Shown: positions 1 through 11,466, numbered from the stretch's first letter. The stretch is DNA of 64,000 bases from Takakia lepidozioides (GCA_030704615.1 CM060732.1:62353053-62417052), one strand, 5' to 3'. The notes: generated by a model from the sequence alone, not told the origin. Numbers and translations are program-made.

Positions 1-29
1 TGCCAACTATTCTGGACACTACTCATCAG

Positions 30-235
30 CTTGGTCTTAGCAGGCCGTGTTTCAATCTCTATCTGTTCAGCTGCACCGTGGTGGTTCTCCCAGACCAATC
101 CGACATTACCTGACTACAGACACAAGCAACACACACAAGTTAAATCCTCCATGGGTCATGACACAAGGTCAAGGACAATGTGGTGAGGACTCCTTCTTCT
201 TCAACCTATTTCAGCCTGTTTTGCCCTCTTATCAG
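30..235 (+). repeat. Dispersed repeat, copy 1 (inverted copy at 10262-10492)
   Basis: This stretch is closely similar to the reverse complement of 10262-10492, which lies inside the CACTA element. Shared landmarks are GTGTTTCAATCTCT, CAGCTGCACCGTGGTGG, ACATTACCTGACTACAGA, GGACAATGTGGTGAGGA and CTATTTCAGCCTGTTTTGC. The internal copy has about 20 extra bases. I recognise no coding function. It may be a transposon fragment or a host segment captured by the CACTA element. Confidence 0.8.
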
Positions 236-420
236 ACTCGGCCCTGAGCTGCATATTGAATTTTGTAAGTTAGCTCGTTGGGCAGCAGCAGCGTTACAAT
301 TCATAAAATCAGGCATTGCTAATGAAGGCACCTTCTTCAACATATTTCTCCCTGTTTTTCCCTCTTATCAGAATCGGCACTAAATTGTCATGTTGAATTT
401 TGCAAGTTAGCTGGTTGAGT
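193..420 (+). repeat. Imperfect tandem duplication
   Basis: Positions 193-277 and 332-420 are imperfect copies in the same orientation. Both run from a CTTCTTCAAC...CCCTCTTATCAGA stretch to a TTGAATTTTG...AAGTTAGCT stretch. The period is about 140 bp. No coding function is visible. Confidence 0.65.
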
Positions 421-1034
421 GAATATTGATAGTTAGGAGTGACTTTGACATGATACTGCCAATGTGATGACAGGGAAGTATCTAGAAACAGGTAATAGAG
501 ACGAGGAGAAGCTGTGGAATGAATAGTTTTCTGACCCCAGTCAATGGTGGGACAACCGAGGCAAAAAGGTGAATGCCTATTGGATTACAGAGAGTAGTAG
601 ATGCAATTGAGCATAGGAACTAGTGGATCAATAGCTACCAGAAACCTCCATGGGTAGATGGTCAACTAAAGACCGCAGCTACAGCAACACAGTTGATAAA
701 ATCAGGCAGCTCAACCATGACCAACTCCCATCTTTTGGTGAATGGCCAACCAACACTGCCCACTATCATAGCAAATTAATAGGAGTATTCCAGTCACGCA
801 GGCTCAGAGGTGTGGACACTCAAACCATCCAGCTGGTAGGCAAGCTAGTGCACTGCCCTCATAACCATATGTAGAGAATTTACTCATAAGATGCTGGTTG
901 ATGTAGACTTGTGGCCATAGACCCCACACCGACTTTGGGTAGAACTAAAGGGAACAGACAGTTCCTAAGTTGTGAGGGGCTCAATCTGGTAGTGAGATTT
1001 ACCATGGTACATACAATTAGCTCTAGAGAGCCCT

Positions 1035-1320
1035 TCACACTACATCAACCTGATGTTGGTGACCTGCCCGGCAATGATCTGCCCGACAATTAGACCCCAA
1101 CAGGGCCACGGCTATAGGCTCAGCCTCAAAAATTTCAAAGTTGGTGAACAGAGGTGCAGGGACAATGTTCTTGATGTTCCTGAAAAGAGTCACTCTCTGG
1201 TGAGAATATCCCGGACAGTGTAATAGAAAATGAATATTGTCCTTAGGCACCTGCACATCGGGCAATTACAAGCTCATTTTCCTATCTGCATCTGGGTATT
1301 GTTGACAAACTCTTCGACTA
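1035..1320 (-). pseudogene. LINE-like reverse transcriptase zinc-finger relic
   Basis: The minus-strand frame ending at 1035 contains IHFLLHCPGYSHQR followed by LFRNI and, 30 residues on, a LLG. A CPMC pair lies just upstream in another frame near 1255. C-x2-C followed by H-F-L-x2-C-P is the usual layout of the zinc-binding tail after the reverse transcriptase of non-LTR elements. The two halves are in different frames and stop codons flank them, so this is at most a decayed C-terminal scrap. No RT core (YADD) was found upstream. The family assignment rests on this short motif alone. Confidence 0.4.
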
Positions 1321-1689
1321 TCCTGAAAACTTCGACATTAGTTGAAAATCTTACAATCCTCTATTGTGTAGTACACCGTATATGCCTCGCTGCAGAGGCC
1401 ACTCAAAATGTGTCAGTACCAACAATGGATGGATGGGGGTTGAGGACATTAGAGCTCATATCCATGTCTCTCGTCTCTTCTGGACATGTCACTTATGCGG
1501 GCCCAGGGTCCCGACCGCTCAGATCTAAATCTGTGGACTACACCGCCCCAATGACATTGATGTCAACACGGACCTCTTTTCCCTTTTGTCTCGCACACAC
1601 ACTGTTACAAGTGAATAAGACCCCCAAGTTTGCATGCCTCTGTGGTCCTGTCTTCAGGCATCACCCTTTCCTGTTGCATTCCCATCCAG

Positions 1690-1840
1690 ACATTTATTCA
1701 TACACTCGTTTGGATGATGTGGGCATGTACCTGGTTTCTCTCTCGAGGGCCTTTCATGCGGATGCAATCATGCAAGAGAGACACACATCCTGGAGTCCTG
1801 TAGTTGGCTTGAATGCTTTGTTTGTTCAAAAATCTGCAGA
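1690..1840 (-). pseudogene. PPR protein relic (fragment 1)
   Basis: On the minus strand, 1711-1783 reads VSLLHDCIRMK and then NQVHAHIIQ. This matches the common start of a plant PLS-class PPR protein (SLL..C..MK.L..G..VHAHII). A stop codon follows immediately and the neighbouring repeats are missing. It resembles the fragment at 25305-25400, so both probably derive from the same expanded family. Intact PLS-class PPR proteins bind organellar RNA and often direct C-to-U editing. This copy is non-functional. Confidence 0.6.
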
Positions 1841-2084
1841 ACATCTTTAAGTCGTGCTGAATTATATGTCAAGGGATTAACGTGAGTTGTCCAATCAAAA
1901 AAGATCTGTGGTTTGGGCTTCGAGAGCTTGCAGCTATACACTCACCAAGATTGTGTTCACAATCACACACACAGATTCTCACAAACTCATACACATCAAT
2001 CTATTCATTAGTACATTTCCGATCCGTAGATCAGAGCTCGCTCTTCTCTTTACTTCGAGTCTTCCATACTATCGTCGACCGACG

Positions 2085-2478
2085 TTGTCTCTTTGAGAGC
2101 CGTTAACACACTAGATCAGCTCTCTAGATCAGTGCCAGCTTTGTAGGATGTCACCGCTGCACAGGCGCTGCACCACCGCACCTTCTAGCGGTGACTTAAC
2201 TAGGGCTCCTACAAATTAGCAATATTATTAGGCCACTGCAGCTCTATATATACCTCAGCTACTATGGAGCGAACTCTCTCTCCAGATTGTTATATGCAAT
2301 TAGCCTCATGATTCTTTTTGGCAAAAAGACACTTCAAGGTTAATCTAGCTTTGTCTGCAAAGTGTGTAGTGGTGTGTAGTACTGGTTCTTGATTGCACTA
2401 GTTATTCATTGTTTGCTATGTAGAGTTTGTGTCATGTATGTCTCCTTTTTAGTGAACTTGCAACCACTACATTTAACA
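2085..2478 (+). repeat. Copia 5' LTR
   Basis: From about 2107 this aligns closely with 16671-17013, starting AACACACTAGATCAGCTCTC and ending ACTACATTTAACA. A TATATATA stretch near 2246 is a plausible promoter. The copy has small insertions compared with the 3' LTR, for example near 2162 and 2372. The first bases are poorly conserved, so the start is an estimate. Confidence 0.8.
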
Positions 2479-2689
2479 GGTTATGGGCCCACGCTTCTAG
2501 CTGGGTGCTTTGTTTTGTTCTATTGTATTCTTTCTTTTTCTTGAGCTGACATTCTTTTTCATAGTTTTTGCCTTTTGCTTTCCTGTTGAGACTGAGTCTT
2601 CAAGCACAGTCTCATAGAGCAGTCTCATAGTGCAGTAGGTGAATCGCTTAAGATATTTATAAAAAAAATGAATCTGAGAGAGCAGCGCC

Positions 2690-5275
2690 ATGGAGGTGGC
2701 AAAAGAGTTAAGTAATATCGAGAGATTCAATGGTGAGGGTTTTGCCAGGTGGAAGTATCAGATGAAAGCAATTTTTAGAGGAAAAGAGCTTATGTCCATT
2801 GTTGATGGGACTGAGCCAAAGCCAGCCAAAGTGCATGGAGTCAACGGAGCACTGGACGTAGATCCTGACCCAGTAGCAATGACTAAATGGGTGAAGCGTG
2901 ACAATCAAGCGATTGGTCTTCTATGCCAGGCAGTGGATCGAAGACAGCTAAAGAACTTGATGGGTTGTGAGACATCAGCCGCTTTCTGGTAGAAGCTCAA
3001 CATCGTGCATGAGCAACGATCAGCGGAGAATGTTTTTTGCCTTCAAGAAACTTTTACAAGTGCAACATGGAGGACGGAGACGACAGCAGATTTTCTTGGC
3101 AAAATTGAGCTCATTATCAATTCGCTGAGAAGCATGGGAGATGCCAGCTTTACAGATTCGGCAGTTATTGCCAAGATTCTTTGCAACTTGCCAACATATC
3201 TCAGTCATTTCAGATCAGCCTGGGATAGTGTGCCGGATGGACCAGAAAAGAACATTGAAATGTTGACCTCGTGGTTGCTGACAGAGGAGGGAAGAGCAAA
3301 GACTGAGGCGAGTGAGATGGCAGCCAAGGCATTCTTGGCAGCGAAGAAAGGTCTGAACTCGAAATGTTTTGTTGGAGAGAGCTCAAAGCCAAAGTTGACA
3401 GCTGAGCAAGCTGAAACAAGAAGGGCTGCCATAGCCAAGGAGAAGGAGGAGACGACCTGCTTCAAATGTGGCAAGACAGGGCACTGGAAGCGGGAGTGCC
3501 CAGAAAAGAAGAAAAAAGACGGTGATGCCAAAGAAGACAAGCACGTGGGATCTACATACAAGGCGTGGATGGCTGATACAATATACAGTTCAAGCTCAAG
3601 GGACAAAGATGCATGGATAATTGATACTGGTGCTAATACTCACATGATAGACCAAAGGGAGTGGTTCAAATCTTATAGAGACATTGCCATACTTGAGGAG
3701 ACCGTAGAAGGCATTGGTGGCATCGAGTATCCGGTGCTTGGCATCGGCAATATTGACATCCGGGTGAAAGCTAGAGACGGATGGTATGTTAGCAAGGTGT
3801 TTTACATGTCCCGGGGTTGGGACGGAATCTTTTTTCGATCTTGAGAACTGCCAACATGAACGTTGCTACTATGCATACCAAGAGCAGCTGCACCCTGATG
3901 CAAGATGGCAAGGTGGTCATGGAAGGATATGTCAAAAATGACACATTGTGGCATCTGCACATCAAAGTCACAACGTCCAAAGCTCAAGCATTTTTGGTAG
4001 GAGCTTTTGCAGGAGAATCTGCTGCGGGCCAGAGTTTGGAGCTTTGGCATAGAAGACTTAGCAACGTGAACTGTCAGTCAGTCTTGACAACAGAAGCGAT
4101 GGTGGATGGATTAAACCTCACAAACAAGAAGAAGCCTGAGTTTTGTGAAGGTTGTGCTTTTGGAAAGCATCACAGGAGTAAGTTCTCAAAGAAGGCGTTC
4201 AGAGTGCGAGCAGCAACAGTGGGAGACTTGATTCACACTGACTTATGTGGACCATTCAGTACAAGGTCAGTTGGAGGAGCGAAGTACTTCATCTTGTTCA
4301 AAGATGATCACTCGGCTTATAGAGTGGTGTATTGCATTACAAAGAAGTCTGAAGCTTTAAGGTGTCTCAAGATTTTTTTGTCCTTGATGAAAAGAGAAAC
4401 TGGTCAATCAATGAAGGTGTTGCGATCAGATCGTGGTGGCGAGTTCATAGGGAAGGATTTTGAAAAATATCTCACAGACATTGAGGCAAAGCATGAGATG
4501 ACTATTGCATACAGACCTGATCAAAATGGAGCCAGTGAGCGTGAGAATTGAACCATCATGGAGATGGTGAGAAGCATGATCTATTCTAGCAATGTGCATC
4601 CATGGTTTTGGGGTGAGGCCTTACATACAGCGGTATACACTCTGAACAGAACATCGACATGCACATTGCTCGACAAGACTCCATTTGAAGCCTGGAATAA
4701 GGAGCGGCCATCTGTATCGCACATGAGAGTCTTTGGGTGTGATGCCTATGTGCATGTTCCCAAATAATTGAGGACAAAGCTCGATTCAAAAAGCACGAAG
4801 GGTGTTTTTATGGGATATAGCTTGATGAGTAAAGCCTATAGAGTTTGGCTACCCCACAAGAAAAGAATTGAGGAGAGCAGGGATGTTTTGTTCAATGAGG
4901 AGGCGGTTCAGGCGATAAGTGAAGACCGCGATGCATGGAGCAAGTCAATCGTGCAATACAACCCAGAGCCCGAGGGTGACATGGCTGACACCACACAAGG
5001 AGTTGTGGCGTCCCTGCAGGCTTCTGTAGAAGGTAACACTTCAGTGGGAGGAAGTGAATCAGTGCAGCCAGGAATAGATGTCTTGGTGAAAGATGTCCAC
5101 TTGGCACCAATCAGTCCCAGAGCGGAGAACATGATGAACGTGTCAAGTTTGGGGTTTGATGAGCGACCAGCAGCCTTAGCAAGTCAGCCGCCAGATTTGG
5201 TCCCAAGATGTGTTGACCAACCACCCAAGACCATCTCATCAACAGTTGTGGTCGATGAAGATATAACCGAGCTGG
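2690..5275 (+). pseudogene. Copia gag-pol, 5' part (Gag, protease, integrase), broken
   Basis: The frame opens with ATG at 2690. Gag runs into a CCHC zinc knuckle, CFKCGKTGHWKREC (about 3459-3500), that binds the element RNA. The aspartic protease motif WIIDTGANTHM follows near 3616. Integrase is marked by an H...H...C..C zinc module (4050-4160) and by HTDLCGP, SDRGGEF and NGASERE, which carry the D, D and E residues of the catalytic core (4233-4545). Damage includes a TAG at 2990, a frame change with TGA near 3842, a TGA at 4549 and a TAA near 4765. The frame then continues to the gypsy insertion in the linker before reverse transcriptase. This copy cannot make a working polyprotein. Confidence 0.9.
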
Positions 5276-5914
5276 TGTCACGGACATAGCCCAGAAGAAC
5301 TTACCAGGAGTAAATACCAGAAGTTACCAAGTTAATGGAAGTTACCATGACTTACCGTGATTTACCATGATCTATCATATTTTACCATTAGTTACCAAGT
5401 TACTGGGAATTTACCAAATTACCAAGAGTAACTTGGGAAACTGTTGAGGAAACTTCATTTGGAGGAAACTTCTCCATCAAGATACCTCATTTGTTTAAGG
5501 AAGTTTCTCCATCAAGAAACATTTGTTTAATATTGGAAACTTCTCCATCAATAAACCTCTGTAGGGGAAGCTTCTTAGGGAACTTCTTAGTAGCCAGTAT
5601 ATATAGAAGGCGAGACTGGACACTCTTCAGTCTCGCCAACACAAGTTCAAGCTACTCTTGTTCCTTGTCCCAGTATTCCAGTCCAGCTTCCAGTACTCTA
5701 GTCCAGTTTCCAGTATCTGGTACCCCAGAGTTTCCAGCATTCTTGTATTCGAGTCGAGTTCCAGTACCTTGTACTCTTGTCCATTGTTATAAAGATCATC
5801 TTGATTCATGTTTACCCACCATGCATTCGGCCACGCCGACCTTGACTTCTTGTCTAATCTTGTACCTCTAGTCTGATCTCTAGTTTGTGTTCAGTCATGT
5901 TCTCGTCCTTGACA
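5276..5914 (+). repeat. Gypsy 5' LTR
   Basis: It begins TGTCACGGACATAGCCC and ends CCTTGACA. It carries short internal repeats: TTACCA-type words (5305-5425), three copies of an AACTTCTCCATCAA-type unit (5463-5560) and CCAGT...AGTCCAG units (5670-5715). A TATATATA box lies at 5598-5605. Compared with the 3' LTR, the last 145 bp differ at only three positions, so the insertion is younger than the much more decayed copia host. Confidence 0.93.
5598..5639 (+). promoter_or_regulatory. Gypsy LTR core promoter, initiator and hairpin
   Basis: TATATATA is at 5598-5605. Thirty-one bases after its first T lies TCAGTC, which fits a plant initiator with +1 at A5629. The predicted RNA would start AGTCTCGCCAA (5629-5639). 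A perfect 10-bp inverted repeat, GGCGAGACTG (5609-5618) and CAGTCTCGCC (5628-5637), spans the start site. The 3' LTR keeps the same spacing (TATA from 15575, start at 15606). Confidence 0.65.
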
Positions 5915-5916
5915 GT

Positions 5917-5927
5917 TTGGCGAGACT
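5917..5927 (+). other. Primer-binding site complementary to the predicted RNA 5' end
   Basis: TTGGCGAGACT begins two bases after the LTR end. It is the exact reverse complement of AGTCTCGCCAA at 5629-5639, the predicted first 11 nt of the transcript. Tf1 of fission yeast and its relatives prime reverse transcription by folding the RNA 5' end onto the PBS in this way. A tRNA ending in ...CGCCA is the alternative primer and is not excluded. Confidence 0.65.
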
Positions 5928-5952
5928 AAAGTTTGTTCCTTAGTTAGTTAAG

Positions 5953-7281
5953 ATGGAAGGCACATTTGCGGAAATGGTCGTCACATTGCAAAGTCTTCAG
6001 TTCCAGATACAAGAACTTCGTACCTCTACCACCCAATTGCAAGCTGATCAGTCTCAAGATCTTGACAACGCTCTCCACAATTTGCAATAACAAATTTCAG
6101 AGGTGAAGGAGTCGAACAATGGATCTTCAACCATACGAGTCCGTACAGCAACAGCTCCTACTGCAACGGTTCCTCTTCAACAGATTACGAGAGAACCAAA
6201 GATCAGCATGCCCGAGAAATTTGATGGGACGAGATCAAGATTTCGCGATTTTGTTCAACAAGTACGACTGTTCCTACGACTACATCCACAACACTACCCC
6301 GATGAAGGTATTCAAGTGGGATTCGTGGGCACCTTTCTATCAGGCACTGCCCTATCTTGGTTTGCATCGCTATTAGAAAAAAATTCGTATTTATTATATA
6401 ATTTTGAAGCATTCATGTCCGAGTTCACTGCAACGTTTGGAGAGAATGATAGAGAGAGAGTTGTAGAGACAAAGATGCGAAATCTTCGACACGAGCATGT
6501 CTTGCTTCCGTTTATGCTGCCGAATTTCGACAACTTGCGTGCGACCCCGACTGGAATGAGAAGAGCCTCATTAGTCAGTTTCGATGTGGGCTAAAAGAGG
6601 ATGTAAAAGATTTGTTGCTGACAATGCCAAATGTGAGCACACTGAGTGAATTCATCATCCAAGTCATTGCATGCGATAATCGTTTGTTCGAAAGACGTCA
6701 AGAGAAGCGATCTGGATGGTCGACGACCCATCATGCCGCTGCTACTACGGCACCAAACACAACGATCCATCAGACATCCGGTAGTGATCCTATGCAGATT
6801 GATGCTGTTCGATTCAAGCCATTGACGCCACAAGAAAAACAAAGATGACGCTCGAATGGATTATGCCTCTATTGCGGAGAAGAAGATCACATAGCATTAA
6901 ACTGCCCCAACAAGAGAAGATTCAAAGCTCGGGGTGCAACTCAAGTATTCGATACGAGGAGGTCGGAAAACGAAGATGTCCAGTCACAGTAGGGACCATG
7001 CGGCTGGACACCACAAATTCCTCACCGAAAAAATGTTTATTTCTACCTCCAGACCCTGCACCTTGCTTCACAGTTCCGGTAAAAATCAAAGTGCAAAATC
7101 AAGATATCTCTGTAGAAGCACTTTTGGACTCAGGGACTTCAGCTTATTTTATGGACAAAAACTTTGCGAAGCAACACAATTTAACGCTCGTAAAAAAGAA
7201 ACTCTCGGCCCCCGTTGAAGTCATCGATGGACGACTGTTAGCATCAGGAAATGTGGACCATGAAATTCGACCACTTGAAGT
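5953..7281 (+). pseudogene. Gypsy Gag and 5' part of protease, broken
   Basis: An ATG at 5953 opens a leucine/glutamine-rich, probably coiled-coil start that meets a TAA near 6088. Beyond it the frame continues with a Gag core containing PEKFDGTRSRFRDFV and later FLSGTALSWF (6210-6370), similar to Tf1/sushi-type Gag. A CCHC knuckle, CLYCGEEDHIALNCP, lies near 6865-6910 in a shifted frame. The protease motif LLDSGTSAYF is near 7122-7151 and the frame runs to the CACTA insertion at 7281. Stops and frameshifts near 6088, 6594 and 6846 show that the gene is dead. Its role was capsid formation and polyprotein processing. Confidence 0.88.
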
Positions 7282-8317
7282 CACTACAACAGATGAGCGT
7301 TTTTATGACTGCACATATGACTATTTTTTCAGTCCTATATGCGTTCATGACTATATCACTCTGCAGTGAAAAAAACCCAATCATAACGACTAGTCTTTAG
7401 GACTGCGTTTTGCAAGTCATAGCCGTGACTGCATGCGTGGCTCCTGGAGTCATGCTGTAGAGAGGATGTAGTCACAACTATATGATTTATATATGACTAA
7501 CTATATGACTACATGTCTATAAAGTATAACTCCATTGGAGAGGCGTCAGAGAGACATATGTAGCACTCCGGATGTGACACGTGTCCACATGGACAATATA
7601 TATGACCCACACGTGGGAAAGAATATCGTATCATATAATGCCACGTTGCCATGATGTAGTCATGAGTATATAACTTCATGACTAAAGAGGTTTTTTAATA
7701 GTATTTTAATTTAATAAATTAAATCATACATAATATTTAGATTATTAATTAATGTAAATTCTCATTAGGTATCTAGGAAAATAGAATGGAAGCCATTGTT
7801 GTCTTTTTTTATTATTTTTATTTTTGTTAACAAAGAGGGACAGTGGGGACATTGGCCTCTAGAACTTTATAGGTAATGGACATAAAATGTCCTTGGATAC
7901 GAAGAGGAAAAATAACCTCTGGATAGAGCGCCATAGAGGCTGAAAGAGGAAGACACAGCTTCGCGTACCAAGACAAGAAAGAGTAGTAAGAAGGAAGGCA
8001 AGCAAAGAAGGGGGTCTGCATAGAGCTAAAGAGTCTAGCAGGAAAAGAGACTGCAGCCAGAAACTACTGCCATAACTTGGAAACAGAAAGACATCGAGCT
8101 AAGCAGAAGAACTGAAAATCAGCTAACAATGTCATAAGAAAGCTTGGCCCTAGGCCTAGCCTTCCACTTCCTAAAAGATCTACAGATGGAGACACATCCC
8201 TGCAGGGGTCATGCTCTTCAGTTCAAGACCAACCAATTGATCATCTATCCATGCAGGTTTCTTGTAGCTATCCTTCCACAGGGAATCATATGTAATCTGG
8301 AGATTGAAATCCGGCCC

Positions 8318-8395
8318 TCTTGGATGAATCTGGACCCATGCACTCTATCCCTGCTCCTTCAGCTATCCATGCCTCTGCACAAATCATGTATATAT
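8318..8395 (+). repeat. Internal duplicate within the CACTA element (partner 9962-10032)
   Basis: TCTTGGATGAATCTGGACC...CACAAATCATG recurs at 9962-10032 as TCTTGGATGAACCTGGACC...ACAAATCATG. The two are direct imperfect copies about 1.6 kb apart. The rest of 7530-10260 shows no coding function I can support. Confidence 0.6.
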
Positions 8396-8409
8396 GTATC
8401 ATGTATCAG

Positions 8410-8411
8410 AG

Positions 8412-8450
<39 letters not shown>
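8410..8450 (+). repeat. (GA)n microsatellite
   Basis: This is an uninterrupted run of GA dinucleotides, about 18 units, inside the CACTA element. Confidence 0.95.
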
Positions 8451-8452
<2 letters not shown>

Positions 8453-10261
8453 TTACCATGTCACATTCCCAATCTCTGGGGGGAGCTTAAGAATACAGTT
8501 CGTAATAAAAAAAGCCCTTTAAAAATACTGGCTTGGTAATTCTTGGGTTTAAATAGCTTAAACAAGTATGTTGTAAGCTCAACAGGTCTTTGAGAAAACC
8601 ATTCCAGCAGGCCTAAGAGTGAGAGCTTTGATGAAAACAATTCCCTATTACAGCTTTAAATGACTTGTATGTTTCTAAAAGCACAAGCTGAACTGATTGT
8701 ACTTCCATAAGTAGATGCACGGCTATGGTATGTATCCCAGGGCCTTATCCAGTCACTCTGCCAAGTTTTAGAGAGATCCTCAAAAATACCAGTCTGTAAT
8801 CAGGTTATAATCTCCATGGGGGAGCCTGAAAGAATGTATGTGTTCTTAAAAAAGCTTACCCAATGCCTTACTTAAATACATTCTAAACTGGTGAGGCATA
8901 AACAGCACTGTCTGACTCTCCAAAAGGCCAGAAAACAGGTCTGGAAAAATGCATCCAATGTCATACTTGCATCACCAATCCCTTGTCATCACAACCAGCC
9001 CGAACCTTCACAATAAGGTCTGATTTCTAGGAGGCCCAGCCCATTTACTTCCCTGACTTAACAGATTTGGCTACCAAGAACCAGAAATCAAAGTAAAGGT
9101 TTAAGGCATATCCCCCTTAAAGCAGCTTTGAAGCAGAAAATTGCAACAACGGCAGCTTGCAACATATCTTATCCCTCCTGCAGTAACCAGATCATCTGCA
9201 AGCCAAAGAGTTCATGCCAAGTGAAATCCCTCACCTGCGCCCGTCCCAAAAACAAACACAAAAAATGTTTTGTGCGTTAGTGAGGATGCGCGAGGTGAAT
9301 TACAGGATTTCACAGTTGCTATCCATGTCAGGTATGAGCCATAAAGCATGCAAAGATCACAGAACCAGCAGAAGAAAGCATAGATGTGACACCACAAAGA
9401 ACCTCAATCTTTAGTGGAGTAGGACGCTGCAGTGTTCATCATCTGAATTTGAACGAGCACAACAGAATGCAATGGGAGGAGAGTTGAGGACAGGTTGTAT
9501 CTTGTAATACAGGCCGCTTCCCCACCTCCATAACCGCCGCTGCTTCATCAATGAGGAAAAAACGTAGGCAAACATAACAGTATGTCATTTGCCATCGCGG
9601 GAGATGAAAGTGTCTGCCGTCATCGCGCGTTCAAAAAACAAGAACACACCCGTTCGGATCTTGCTGCTCGGGCATTCAGCCGCCATCGAGCATTCGTCCG
9701 CCATCGCCCTCTTCCAGAGAAAAAAAACACGCACGATATCGTGCTGTGTCTAGGGCAGAGAGACACTTAAAGGAAAACCACCCGTGATTTCATCCACCAT
9801 CCGGTATGGATGGTATCAGACCAGGATGAAAAATGGGCATTCAATAGGTTTAAATCAAAGGAGCATAAACCTAAAATGCATTGAAATGCATATCTGCTTG
9901 TAAATCATCCAGTTATGGTTATAACAGAAATTTCATTCAGTATGGATGAAACCTTAAAAACCCTCTTGGATGAACCTGGACCTCTATCCCTGGTCCTTTA
10001 GCTACCCCTGTCTGTGTACAAATCATGAATACTTGCTGCTAGCAGCTGACACTGACGGCGTGAAGTTCTTCCAGCAAACCCCAACCCTAATTATTACAGT
10101 AGTTCTAATTCTAAATTGCATCTACTTCTCTCTAGTGTAGTCCAACATGCATTCACCTTTTTGTCTCCATTGTCTCGCCGTTGACTGGGGTCGGAAAAGT
10201 GTTCATTCCAAAGTTTTTCCTCATCTCTATTACCTGTTTTTGGATACTTTCATGCTGCTAA

Positions 10262-10492
10262 ACAGAGCAAAACAGGCTGAAATAGGTCAAAGAAGAAGGT
10301 ATCCTCACCACATTGTCCTTTACCTTGTATCATGACCCATAGAGGATTTGACCGACCATCAGCCCAAAAGGACCCCTTGTGTGTGCTGCTTGTATCTGTA
10401 GTCAGGTAATGTTGGATTGGTATGTGAGATCGAACCACCACGGTGCAGCTGAGCAGGCAGAGATTGAAACACGGCTTGCTAAGACCAAGCTG
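10262..10492 (-). repeat. Dispersed repeat, copy 2 (inverted relative to 30-235)
   Basis: The reverse complement matches 30-235 with small indels. It lies in the right half of the CACTA element next to a PPR fragment. It could be part of the captured segment or a separate repeat. Confidence 0.8.
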
Positions 10493-10604
10493 ACTCTCCC
10501 AAGAACGGCGAGCGTCTCCTCGTCTCGTCTCTCTCCCAAAAACGGCGAGCTCACAAGAATGTTGGGATCTTCTCCTCGTCTCGTCTCCTCCTCCTCTTCT
10601 CCTT

Positions 10605-10725
10605 CCTGCATCATTTGCTCAAGAGTAGGAAGGTCTGCAAAGCCTCCATCCCACGCCCCTGCATATCCTACGATTATCGCGTTCCATGACACAACATCAA
10701 ATAGATGGTGAAACGCAGGAGACAA
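10605..10725 (-). pseudogene. PPR fragment captured in the CACTA element (fragment 2)
   Basis: The minus-strand frame reads FDVVSWNAIIVGYA and then LEQMMQEG. DVVSWNAMI.GYAQ...EQM is the hallmark of one PLS-class PPR repeat. Only about one repeat survives, followed by an unrelated glutamate-rich stretch. CACTA elements often carry host gene pieces, and this is probably one. No intact PPR gene lies in the window. Confidence 0.6.
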
Positions 10726-11466
10726 AAAAGCCTAAGTCCCAGCCCGGTGTAAAGTTCGGCGGTGTAATCCTAAACCGTTAGATCTTAAACAATCTAGACC
10801 GTTAGATCCTGTAAAGTCTAACGATTCAAAATAATTTCCATCACATGATGTAACCTTGTACAACCACGTATTTTAATCTCATATATCTTGCGATCCTTGT
10901 TAAGCCACGTCCATCCAGGTCCAATTTATTGAACAGATATCAAATCGACACACCGTATAGGCGGATGGATGAACCCATCCATTGAATGAATTCATTAATG
11001 TATATGCCTTTTAAATGACATGTGTAGTGATGTAGTCATATATATAGAGTTATGAAACAATTTGCAGTAAGGGACTCATAAGTTTACATGCCATGTCATC
11101 GATGGATAAACTCATCCAATGGATGAATACATTCATGTATGTGCTTTCAAAATAACACGTGTAGGGATGTAGTCGTATAAATAGAGCTGTAACACCATCT
11201 TCAGTCATGGAGTCACAAGATTCCATGAAACATCGTCCACGTCTAGTCAAACATATCACACTAGTCATAAAACCATCATTGTCATCACGGTCAGCAATGT
11301 TTGACCAATGCTCCCTAATTTTCCGGAGTCATGTAGTGATATCCATTACTATAAAGTGATAAAACTATGACTGCAACGCATTTCAGCGCTCTATAGTCGT
11401 GTACCTAGTGCTGTTTTTATGACTCCGCCAAATCCGTAGTCCTAAAAACGCTCATCTCTTGTAGTG

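Larger units (their letters stand above)
7282..11466 (+). mobile_element. Non-autonomous CACTA (En/Spm-type) transposon in the gypsy protease
   Basis: The ends are CACTACAACAGATGAGCGTT (from 7282) and its inverted partner, which ends ...CTCATCTCTTGTAGTG at 11466. Both start with CACTA and share a TIR of about 29 bp. The 3-bp duplication AGT flanks the element (7279-7281 and 11467-11469). Removing the element plus one AGT restores the gypsy protease frame exactly. ATGACT/AGTCAT-type words crowd both ends (7310-7530 and 11030-11440), as is usual for CACTA subterminal repeats. I see no transposase, so it would depend on one supplied elsewhere. The interior holds a PPR fragment, a dispersed repeat and microsatellites. 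Confidence 0.93.

Noticed and set aside
1230-1850. 206-codon plus-strand frame with an ATG
   Set aside because: No recognisable domain. The opposite strand holds LINE-like and PPR relics across the same bases, so the open frame is probably chance.
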